Shown here: positions 1-5,526 of the stretch, piece by piece
Position numbering within the stretch: position 1 is the stretch's first letter
Layout: each line of letters opens with the position of its first letter
NCBI GenBank assembly: GCA_035500775.1
Contig: DATJWY010000186.1
Location: 1 to 7,650 of the forward strand
Direction: 5' to 3'
Source: DATJWY01 sp035500775
GTDB lineage: Bacteria; Pseudomonadota; Alphaproteobacteria; Acetobacterales; Acetobacteraceae
DNA length: 7,650 nt
The notes under the pieces: generated by a model
Seen by the model: only the letters and a program-made list of their open reading frames with translations
What the model was told of the DNA's origin: nothing
Database searches by the model: none
Position numbers and translations under genes: made by a program

Positions 1-270
1 CATCGCGGCGCCAACCAGCCGGTGAAGGACCTCGCCACCGGGCGGGTGGAGATCACCAGCCAGAATCACGGCTTCGCGGTGGATGCGGACAGCCTGCCCG
101 AGGGGGTGCGCGTCACCCATGTCAGCCTGTTCGACGGCAGCAACGAGGGCATTGCCTGCGATGCGAAGCGCGCCTTCAGCGTGCAGTACCATCCGGAAGC
201 GAGCCCGGGGCCGAGCGACAGCCATTACCTGTTCCGCCGCTTCGTCGAGGGGCTGGACCAGGCTGGTTGA
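1..270 (+). CDS. carA: Carbamoyl-phosphate synthetase small (glutaminase) subunit, 3' end only
   Basis: This is the last 89 codons of carA; the start and the catalytic cysteine lie upstream of the window. The subunit hydrolyses glutamine and passes ammonia to CarB for carbamoyl phosphate synthesis, which feeds pyrimidine and arginine biosynthesis in the cytoplasm. The visible part is the end of the class I glutamine amidotransferase domain: HRGANQPV at the left edge, then ITSQNHGFAVD, then QYHPEASPGPSDSHYLF. The His and Glu of QYHPE (codons at 190 and 196) correspond to the catalytic His and Glu of the triad in this family. The frame ends at TGA 268-270, a normal C-terminus shortly after this motif. 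carB is not immediately downstream; an ATPase gene lies between them. Identity is certain from the motifs, and only the 5' truncation by the window edge limits it. Confidence 0.96.
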   Translation, partial: HRGANQPVKDLATGRVEITSQNHGFAVDADSLPEGVRVTHVSLFDGSNEGIACDAKRAFSVQYHPEASPGPSDSHYLFRRFVEGLDQAG

Positions 271-275
271 GGGAA

Positions 276-325
276 GTTATCCATTTATATCACAAGAACC
301 GTATAAACGGATAAACCCTCTCAAT
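276..325 (+). promoter_or_regulatory. Candidate promoter/leader of the ATPase-carB unit
   Basis: This AT-rich 50-base segment sits between the carA stop and the ATPase start. TATAAA at 302-307 is a possible -10 box, with TTATCC at 277-282 as a poor -35 at a spacing of 19 bases. No good -35 is visible, so the assignment rests mainly on the base-composition dip. No Shine-Dalgarno sequence precedes the ATG at 326, because the bases just upstream read ATAAACCCTCTCAAT. That would suit a leaderless or very short-leader transcript. It could alternatively be only a spacer within a carA-ATPase-carB transcript. Confidence 0.3.
277..314. repeat. Inverted repeat in the AT-rich carA-ATPase spacer, possible operator
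   Basis: The arms at 277-289 (TTATCCATTTATA) and 302-314 (TATAAACGGATAA) are reverse complements at 12 of 13 positions, separated by 12 bases. The right arm ends 11 bases before the ATPase start codon. The surrounding 276-325 stretch is strikingly AT-rich for this genome, as expected for a promoter or operator. ATAAAC also occurs as a direct repeat at 303-308 and 311-316. No T-tract follows, so it does not look like a factor-independent terminator for carA. A role as a protein-binding site or weak RNA hairpin is inference. Confidence 0.55.
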
Positions 326-1522
326 ATGGACCCTGTCCGCAATCCCTACGTCCCGGGCGCGGGTGCGCCACCCCCGGAGCTGACCGGGCGCGAAGGCCTG
401 CTCGAACAAGCGCGGGTGACCCTGGAGCGGGTGCGACGCGGCAAGCCGGCGAAGAGCTTCATCGCGGTCGGGCTGCGCGGCGTGGGGAAAACGGTGCTGC
501 TGAATCGCGTCCGGCGCGTCGCCGAGACGGCCGAATACCGGGTCAGCATGATCGAGGCACACGAGCAGAAACGGCTCCCGGAATTGCTCGTGCCGCATCT
601 GCGGCGGCAGCTCCTGGAGCTTGACCGGCTCGGCGCCCTGAACGAGCACGTCAAGCGGGCGCTGCGGGTGCTCTCAAGCTTCATGTCCGGCCTCAAGCTC
701 CGCTACGGCGACGCCGAACTCGCGCTCGACATCGATCCCGAGCGCGGCGCGGCCGATAGCGGCGATATCGAGGCCGATCTGCCGGAACTGCTCGCCGCGA
801 CCGGCCGCGCCGCCGCCGCCCGCGGCACCGCGCTCGCGCTGTTGATCGACGAGATCCAGTATCTCTCCGAACCGGACATGAGCGCCCTGATCATGAGCCT
901 GCACCGCACCATGCAGGACAGCCTGCCGGTGGTCATGATCGCGGCCGGATTGCCGCAGGTGGTGGGGCTGAGCGGCCGGTCGAAATCCTATGCCGAGCGG
1001 CTGTTCGACTTTCCCGCGGTGAGCGCGCTCGGCGAGGCGGACGCGATCCGCGCCCTCGCGGCACCCGCGGCGGAGGAAGGCGTCCAGTACGAGGACGCGG
1101 CGCTGCGGGAGATCGTCGCCATCACCCGCGGCTACCCCTATTTCCTGCAGGAATGGGGCTACCACGCCTGGAACAGCGCCGCCGCCTCACCGATCACCCG
1201 CGCCGATGTGGAAACCGCGACCGCGGCGGCGCTCCGCCGGCTCGATGAAAGCTTCTTCCGCGTCCGCTTCGACCGGCTGACCCCGCGCGAGAAGGACTAT
1301 CTCCGCGCCATGGCCGCGCTCGGCGCCGGCCCGCATCGTTCGGGCGATATCGCCGACCGGCTCGGCGTGAGCGTGCAAAGCGTCGGGCCGCTGCGGAGCG
1401 GCCTGATCGGCAAGGGCATGATCTACAGCCCCGCCCATGGCGAAACCGCCTTTACCGTGCCGCTTTTCGACGAATACCTCCACCGCATCATGCCTGCCTG
1501 GCATCCCGGAAGGACCGCCTGA
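326..1522 (+). CDS. AAA+/STAND-like ATPase with C-terminal winged helix, function unknown
   Basis: A 398-residue predicted cytoplasmic ATPase. The N-terminus has NPYVPGAG (6-13) and a GRE motif (21-23), as in Orc1/Cdc6-like or 'archaeal-type' ATP-binding proteins found in bacteria. Walker A is GLRGVGKT (49-56, Lys55). Walker B is ALLIDEIQ (171-178, Asp175/Glu176). AAGLP at 206-210 sits where a sensor 1 strand is expected. RGYPYF (268-273) resembles the GxP motif of STAND-type NTPases. Residues about 318-388 look like a winged helix (TPREKDYL, then GDIADRLGVSVQSV), so nucleic-acid binding is plausible. No effector domain, signal peptide or membrane segment is visible. ATG 326 is chosen because it begins the conserved N-terminus; the in-frame ATG at 83 lies inside carA. 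The stop is two bases before carB, so the two are probably cotranscribed. Its substrate and role are unknown; regulation of carB is speculation. Confidence 0.88.
   Translation: MDPVRNPYVPGAGAPPPELTGREGLLEQARVTLERVRRGKPAKSFIAVGLRGVGKTVLLNRVRRVAETAEYRVSMIEAHEQKRLPELLVPHLRRQLLELDRLGALNEHVKRALRVLSSFMSGLKLRYGDAELALDIDPERGAADSGDIEADLPELLAATGRAAAARGTALALLIDEIQYLSEPDMSALIMSLHRTMQDSLPVVMIAAGLPQVVGLSGRSKSYAERLFDFPAVSALGEADAIRALAAPAAEEGVQYEDAALREIVAITRGYPYFLQEWGYHAWNSAAASPITRADVETATAAALRRLDESFFRVRFDRLTPREKDYLRAMAALGAGPHRSGDIADRLGVSVQSVGPLRSGLIGKGMIYSPAHGETAFTVPLFDEYLHRIMPAWHPGRTA
1508..1513 (+). promoter_or_regulatory. carB ribosome binding site inside the ATPase 3' end
   Basis: GGAAGG lies 11 bases upstream of the carB ATG at 1525 and within the last codons of the ATPase gene. 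With a two-base gap between the ATPase stop (1520-1522) and the carB start, this arrangement suggests translational coupling. It also supports the choice of carB start. Confidence 0.7.
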
Positions 1523-1524
1523 CC

Positions 1525-4500
1525 ATGCCCCGCCGCACCGACATCCGCTCCATCCTGATCATCGGCGCCGGCCCGATCGTCATCGGCCAGGCCTGCGAAT
1601 TCGACTACTCCGGGGCTCAGGCCTGCAAGGCGCTGCGCGCCGAGGGCTACCGGGTGATCCTGGTCAACTCGAACCCGGCGACGATCATGACCGATCCGGG
1701 TCTCGCCGATGCCACCTATATCGAGCCGATCACGCCGGAAATCGTCGAGAAGATCATCGCCCGCGAGCGGCCGGACGCGCTGCTCCCCACCATGGGCGGA
1801 CAGACGGCGCTGAACACGGCGATGAAGCTCGCCGCCGCCGGCACGCTCGCGCAATACGGCGTCGAGCTGATCGGCGCCAAGGCCGACGTGATCGACCGCG
1901 CCGAGGACCGGCTGAAATTCCGCGACGCCATGTCGGAAATCGGCATCGAAAGCCCGCGCAGCGCCATCGCCCACACGATGGAGGAGGCGCGCGCCGCCCT
2001 CGCCAGCGTCGGCCTCCCCACCGTGATCCGCCCGAGCTTCACCCTCGGCGGCACCGGCGGCGGCATCGCCTATAACCGCGCGGAATTCGAGGAAATCGTC
2101 GCCTCCGGCCTCGCCGCCTCGCCCACCAGCGAGGTGCTGATCGAGGAGAGCGTGCTCGGCTGGAAGGAGTACGAGATGGAGGTGGTCCGCGACTCCGCGG
2201 ATAACTGCATCATCATCTGCTCCATCGAGAATATCGACCCGATGGGCGTGCACACGGGCGATTCCGTGACCGTCGCGCCGGCGCTGACGCTGACCGACAA
2301 GGAATATCAGCGGATGCGCGACGCCTCCATCGCGTGCCTGCGCAAGATCGGCGTCGATACCGGCGGGTCCAACGTGCAGTTCGCCGTGAACCCGGCGGAT
2401 GGGCGCATGGTGGTGATCGAGATGAACCCGCGCGTCTCGCGCTCCTCGGCCCTCGCCTCCAAGGCGACCGGCTTCCCCATCGCCAAGATCGCCGCCAAGC
2501 TCGCCGTCGGCTACACGCTGGACGAGCTGGACAACGACATCACCCGCGTGACGCCGGCGAGCTTCGAGCCGACCATCGACTACGTGGTGGTGAAGATCCC
2601 GCGCTTCACGTTTGAAAAATTCCCCGGCACGCCGCAGCTTCTCTCCACCAGCATGAAGTCGGTGGGCGAGGCGATGGCGATCGGCCGCAGCTTCGCGGAA
2701 GCCCTGCAGAAGGGGCTGCGCAGCATGGAGACGGGGCTGTCCGGCCTCGACGAGATCGAGGCGCCGGGCGATGGCGGGCCGGATGCGTTCCGCGCCGCGC
2801 TCTCCGCGCCGAAGCCGGACCGGCTGCTGATGGCGGCGCAGGCCCTGCGCGCCGGGCTCTCGGTCGAGGAAGTGCAGGATGCCTGCAAGTTCGACCCCTG
2901 GTTCCTGCGCGAACTGGAACGGATCGTCGCCGCGGAGCGGCTGGTCGCGGCGGAAGGCCTGCCGCACGAGGCCGGGGCGCTGCGCCGGCTGAAGGCGCTC
3001 GGCTTCTCCGACAAGCGCCTCGCCGAACTCGCCCGCATCGGTGAGGCGGAGGTCGCGTCGCTGCGCGCGAGCCTCGGCGTCACGCCGGTCTATAAGCGCA
3101 TCGACACCTGCGCGGCCGAATTCGCCTCGGCCACGCCCTATATGTACTCCACCTATGAGGGCGGCTACGGCGAGCCGGTCTGCGAGTCCGATCCCACCGA
3201 CCGGCGCAAGATCGTCATCCTCGGCGGCGGCCCGAACCGCATCGGCCAGGGCATCGAGTTCGATTACTGCTGCGTCCACGCCGCCTACGCGCTGCGCGAG
3301 GCCGGGTTCGAAACCATCATGGTCAACTGCAACCCGGAAACCGTCAGCACCGATTACGACACCTCCGACCGCCTGTATTTCGAGCCACTGACCGACGAGG
3401 ACGTGATCGGCCTGGTGCGGCGCGAGCAGGCGAATGGCGAAGTGCTCGGCTGCATCGTGCAATATGGCGGCCAGACCCCGCTCAAGTTGTCGCAGGCCCT
3501 CGCCCGCGCCGGCATTCCGGTGCTCGGCACCAGCGCGGACGCCATCGACATCGCCGAGGACCGCGAGCGCTTCCAGGTGCTGCTGCACCGCCTCGGCCTG
3601 CGCCAGCCGGAGAACGGCACCGCCCGCTCCGCCGACGAGGCGGAGGCGATCGCCGAGCGCATCGGCTACCCGGTGGTGATCCGCCCGAGCTACGTGCTCG
3701 GCGGCCGCGCGATGGAGATCGTGTACGACCGGCAGCAGCTGCATCGCTATATGCGCGAGGCGGTGCGCGTGTCCGGCGCCAACCCGGTGCTGATCGACCG
3801 CTACCTGAACGACGCGATCGAGGTCGATGTGGACTGCATCGCCGATGGTGAGAGCGTCTATGTCGCCGGGGTGATGGAGCATATCGAGGAAGCCGGAATC
3901 CATTCCGGCGACTCCGCCTGCTCGCTGCCGCCCTACACCCTCTCGCCCGCGATGGTGACGGAGCTGAAGGTGCAGACGGAAGCGATGGCGCGCGCGCTCG
4001 GCGTCGTCGGCCTGATGAACGTGCAATACGCCATCAAGGACGATGCGATCTACGTGCTGGAGGTCAATCCGCGCGCCTCGCGCACCGTGCCCTTCGTCGC
4101 GAAGGCGACCGGCGTGCCGGTGGCGAAGATCGGCGCGCGGGTGATGGCCGGGGCGAAGCTCGCCGGGTTCCGGCTGGACGGGCAGGCGATCTCCCCGCAT
4201 GTCGCGGTGAAGGAAGCCGTGTTCCCGTTCGCGCGCTTCCCGAACGTGGACACGATCCTCGGGCCGGAAATGAAATCGACCGGCGAGGTGATGGGGCTCG
4301 ACTCCAGCTTCGAGCGCGCCTTCGCCAAGTCGCAGCTCGGCGCCGGGGTGCGGCTGCCGGACTCCGGGACCGTGTTCCTCTCGGTGCGCGACGCTGACAA
4401 GACGACGATGGTGCCGGTGGCGCGGCGGCTGATCGAGATGGGCTTCTCCATCCTGGCGACGCGCGGCACCGCCGCCCGCATCCGCGAGGCGGGCCTGCCG

Positions 4501-4767
4501 GTCAGCGTCGTCAACAAGGTGCTGGAAGGCCGGCCGCATTGCGTGGACGCGATCCGCTCCGGCGAGGTGCAGATGGTGATCAACACCACCTCCGGGGCGC
4601 AGGCGACGACGGACAGTTTCGACATCCGCCGCAACGCGCTGACGCAAGGCGTGCCGCATTACACGACGATCGCCGGCGCCCGCGCCGCGGTGCATGCCAT
4701 CGCGGCGCTCCGGGCGGGAACGCTTGAAGTCGCGCCTCTTCAGTCGTATTTTCGCGGATCGTTCTAA
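1525..4767 (+). CDS. carB: Carbamoyl-phosphate synthetase large subunit
   Basis: A 1080-residue CarB, close to the usual length (1073 in E. coli). It makes carbamoyl phosphate from bicarbonate, two ATP and the ammonia delivered by CarA. Domain order is complete. The carboxyphosphate ATP-grasp half is about 1-400, with GAGPIVIGQACEFDYSG near the N-terminus and EMNPRVSRSS with Glu299/Asn301. The oligomerisation region is about 404-558, ending near PVYKRIDTCAAEF. The second ATP-grasp half has GGGPNRIGQGIEFDYCC and EVNPRASRTVPF (Glu846/Asn848). The C-terminal MGS-like allosteric domain is about 940-1080. There, ATRGT (Thr979, Thr982), VNK (Lys998) and INTTSG (Asn1020, Thr1022) match residues that bind UMP/IMP in the E. 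coli enzyme, shifted by five. Feedback control by UMP is therefore plausible. The gene is intact, with no frameshift. It is separated from carA by the ATPase gene and is followed by a terminator-like hairpin. Confidence 0.98.
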   Translation: MPRRTDIRSILIIGAGPIVIGQACEFDYSGAQACKALRAEGYRVILVNSNPATIMTDPGLADATYIEPITPEIVEKIIARERPDALLPTMGGQTALNTAMKLAAAGTLAQYGVELIGAKADVIDRAEDRLKFRDAMSEIGIESPRSAIAHTMEEARAALASVGLPTVIRPSFTLGGTGGGIAYNRAEFEEIVASGLAASPTSEVLIEESVLGWKEYEMEVVRDSADNCIIICSIENIDPMGVHTGDSVTVAPALTLTDKEYQRMRDASIACLRKIGVDTGGSNVQFAVNPADGRMVVIEMNPRVSRSSALASKATGFPIAKIAAKLAVGYTLDELDNDITRVTPASFEPTIDYVVVKIPRFTFEKFPGTPQLLSTSMKSVGEAMAIGRSFAEALQKGLRSMETGLSGLDEIEAPGDGGPDAFRAALSAPKPDRLLMAAQALRAGLSVEEVQDACKFDPWFLRELERIVAAERLVAAEGLPHEAGALRRLKALGFSDKRLAELARIGEAEVASLRASLGVTPVYKRIDTCAAEFASATPYMYSTYEGGYGEPVCESDPTDRRKIVILGGGPNRIGQGIEFDYCCVHAAYALREAGFETIMVNCNPETVSTDYDTSDRLYFEPLTDEDVIGLVRREQANGEVLGCIVQYGGQTPLKLSQALARAGIPVLGTSADAIDIAEDRERFQVLLHRLGLRQPENGTARSADEAEAIAERIGYPVVIRPSYVLGGRAMEIVYDRQQLHRYMREAVRVSGANPVLIDRYLNDAIEVDVDCIADGESVYVAGVMEHIEEAGIHSGDSACSLPPYTLSPAMVTELKVQTEAMARALGVVGLMNVQYAIKDDAIYVLEVNPRASRTVPFVAKATGVPVAKIGARVMAGAKLAGFRLDGQAISPHVAVKEAVFPFARFPNVDTILGPEMKSTGEVMGLDSSFERAFAKSQLGAGVRLPDSGTVFLSVRDADKTTMVPVARRLIEMGFSILATRGTAARIREAGLPVSVVNKVLEGRPHCVDAIRSGEVQMVINTTSGAQATTDSFDIRRNALTQGVPHYTTIAGARAAVHAIAALRAGTLEVAPLQSYFRGSF

Positions 4768-4771
4768 AGGT

Positions 4772-4805
4772 CGTCGTGGCAGGCGGGAACACGCCTGCCG
4801 CGACG
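4772..4805 (+). terminator. Hairpin just after carB, likely transcription terminator
   Basis: The arms at 4772-4785 and 4792-4805 pair over 14 positions with a single G-U wobble (4777 with 4800) and a 6-base loop, GGAACA. It begins five bases after the carB stop. The following CCTTGCTTTCC has only scattered T residues rather than a uniform T-tract. It is therefore either a weak intrinsic terminator or an mRNA 3'-end stabiliser. Confidence 0.6.
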
Positions 4806-4811
4806 CCTTGC

Positions 4812-4846
4812 TTTCCACGTCGACTTCCATCGCGGTCGAGTGGAAA
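4812..4846. repeat. Second inverted repeat upstream of greA
   Basis: TTTCCAC plus TCGAC (4812-4818, 4820-4824) pairs with GTCGA plus GTGGAAA (4835-4839, 4840-4846). This gives 12 base pairs with one bulged G at 4819 and a 10-base loop. It follows directly on the carB terminator hairpin and lies about 60 bases upstream of the greA start. It could be an operator, part of a tandem terminator, or a leader structure; the sequence does not distinguish these. TATGAT at 4886-4891 is a possible -10 box for greA, but I see no good -35. Confidence 0.4.
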
Positions 4847-4896
4847 ATCCGTCCACAACCTCAACCCCGACGCGCCCGCGCCGGATATGATGTCCT

Positions 4897-4902
4897 GAGG
4901 AA
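4897..4902 (+). promoter_or_regulatory. greA ribosome binding site that fixes the TTG start
   Basis: GAGGAA is six bases upstream of TTG 4909, an ideal spacing. The alternative ATG at 4924 would be 21 bases away. This supports TTG as the true start of greA. Confidence 0.75.
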
Positions 4903-4908
4903 CGCGCC

Positions 4909-5382
4909 TTGCAGAAATTTCCGATGACGGCACCAGGACTGGAGCGGCTGGAGAATGAACTGCGCCAGCTGAAATCGGAGGAACGGCCGGCGGTCATCCG
5001 GGCGATCGCCGAAGCCCGCAGCCACGGGGACCTCTCGGAGAACGCGGAATACCATGCCGCGCGCGAGCGGCAGTCCTTCATCGAAGGCCGGATCGCCGAA
5101 CTGGAGGAGATCGTCTCCGCCGCCGAAGTGATCGACCCGTCCACCCTCTCGGGCAGCAGCATCAAGTTCGGTGCGCAGGTGAGCCTGGTTGACGAGGAGA
5201 CGGAGAGGGAGACGACCTACCAGATCGTCGGCGTGCACGAGGCGGACATCAAGCAAGGCCGGATCTCGGTCTCCTCCCCGCTCGCCAAGGCGCTGATCGG
5301 CAAGAAGAAAGGCGACACCATTTCGGTCCCCGCCCCCGGCGGCGACCGGGCTTATGAGATCCTGGACGTCCGTTACGCCTGA
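4909..5382 (+). CDS. greA: Transcription elongation (transcript cleavage) factor GreA
   Basis: A 157-residue GreA, almost exactly the length of the E. coli protein (158). It enters the secondary channel of RNA polymerase and stimulates cleavage of backtracked RNA, rescuing stalled complexes. The N-terminal coiled-coil hairpin (about 1-75) carries the tip motif HGDLSENAEYHAARE with acidic Asp41 and Glu44, the same numbering as in E. coli. The C-terminal FKBP-like domain (about 80-157) contains QIVGVHEAD, ISVSSPLAKALIGKKKGD and a closing PGGDRAYEILDVRYA. The start is TTG at 4909: it gives MQKFPMT, matching the E. coli N-terminus MQAIPMT, and has a well-placed Shine-Dalgarno. Starting at the downstream ATG would remove five conserved N-terminal residues. 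It is separated from carB by 141 bases with two hairpins, so it probably has its own promoter. The product is certain; the rare start codon is well supported. Confidence 0.97.
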   Translation: MQKFPMTAPGLERLENELRQLKSEERPAVIRAIAEARSHGDLSENAEYHAARERQSFIEGRIAELEEIVSAAEVIDPSTLSGSSIKFGAQVSLVDEETERETTYQIVGVHEADIKQGRISVSSPLAKALIGKKKGDTISVPAPGGDRAYEILDVRYA

Positions 5383-5389
5383 CCCAGGA

Positions 5390-5502
5390 CCAGGGGCTCC
5401 GCCCCTGGACCCCGCTGGGGGCGAGCGCCCCCAGACCCGCACAACGTGAAGGGTTTCCAAAGGGCTCCGCCCTTTGGTGGGGTGCAGGGGCGAAGCCCCT
5501 GG
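5390..5502. repeat. Array of four GC-rich hairpins between greA and ilvA (REP-like intergenic element)
   Basis: Four short perfect hairpins lie in a row. 5390-5408 has an 8-bp stem and loop TCC. 5415-5434 has an 8-bp stem and loop GAGC. 5457-5477 has a 9-bp stem and loop TCC. 5485-5501 has a 7-bp stem and loop GAA. The first and third share the 11-base core GGGCTCCGCCC (5394-5404 and 5462-5472). The outer modules are also mutually complementary: CCAGGGGC at 5390-5397 can pair with GCCCCTGG at 5495-5502, so the whole element could fold as one larger structure. I associate such arrays with intergenic repeats common in Acetobacteraceae-like genomes, but cannot confirm copies from this window alone. 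Confidence 0.7.
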
Positions 5503-5515
5503 CCTTCCCTTTTTT
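5485..5515 (+). terminator. Terminator-like hairpin plus T-tract after greA
   Basis: The last hairpin of the array (5485-5501, CAGGGGC/GCCCCTG with loop GAA) is followed eight bases later by six T residues at 5510-5515. It may terminate greA transcription. The T-tract is further from the stem than in a classical intrinsic terminator, which lowers confidence. It ends only two bases before the ilvA Shine-Dalgarno sequence. Confidence 0.5.
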
Positions 5516-5526
5516 CAGAGGCCTAG

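Noticed and set aside
277..314. Inverted repeat read as a terminator for carA
   Set aside because: The stem is AT-rich with a 12-base loop and no T-tract follows; an operator or simple palindrome fits better.
83..325. N-terminal extension of the ATPase starting at ATG 83
   Set aside because: The extension lies inside carA in another frame and translates to Arg/Ala/Ser-rich sequence. The conserved NPY...GRE N-terminus begins at ATG 326.
326..1522. ATPase as part of a defence system or transposon
   Set aside because: No effector, nuclease, transposase, integrase or terminal repeats flank it, and both neighbours are housekeeping genes. The idea cannot be supported from this window.
1423..4830. 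Very long open frame on the minus strand (1135 codons) opposite carB
   Set aside because: It is antisense to a complete, motif-rich carB. Its translation is low-complexity, rich in Arg, His, Asp and Ala, without recognisable domains. This is expected opposite a high-GC gene.
5390..5502. CRISPR array
   Set aside because: The modules are short hairpins of differing sequence and spacing, not identical repeats with uniform unique spacers, and no cas gene is present.
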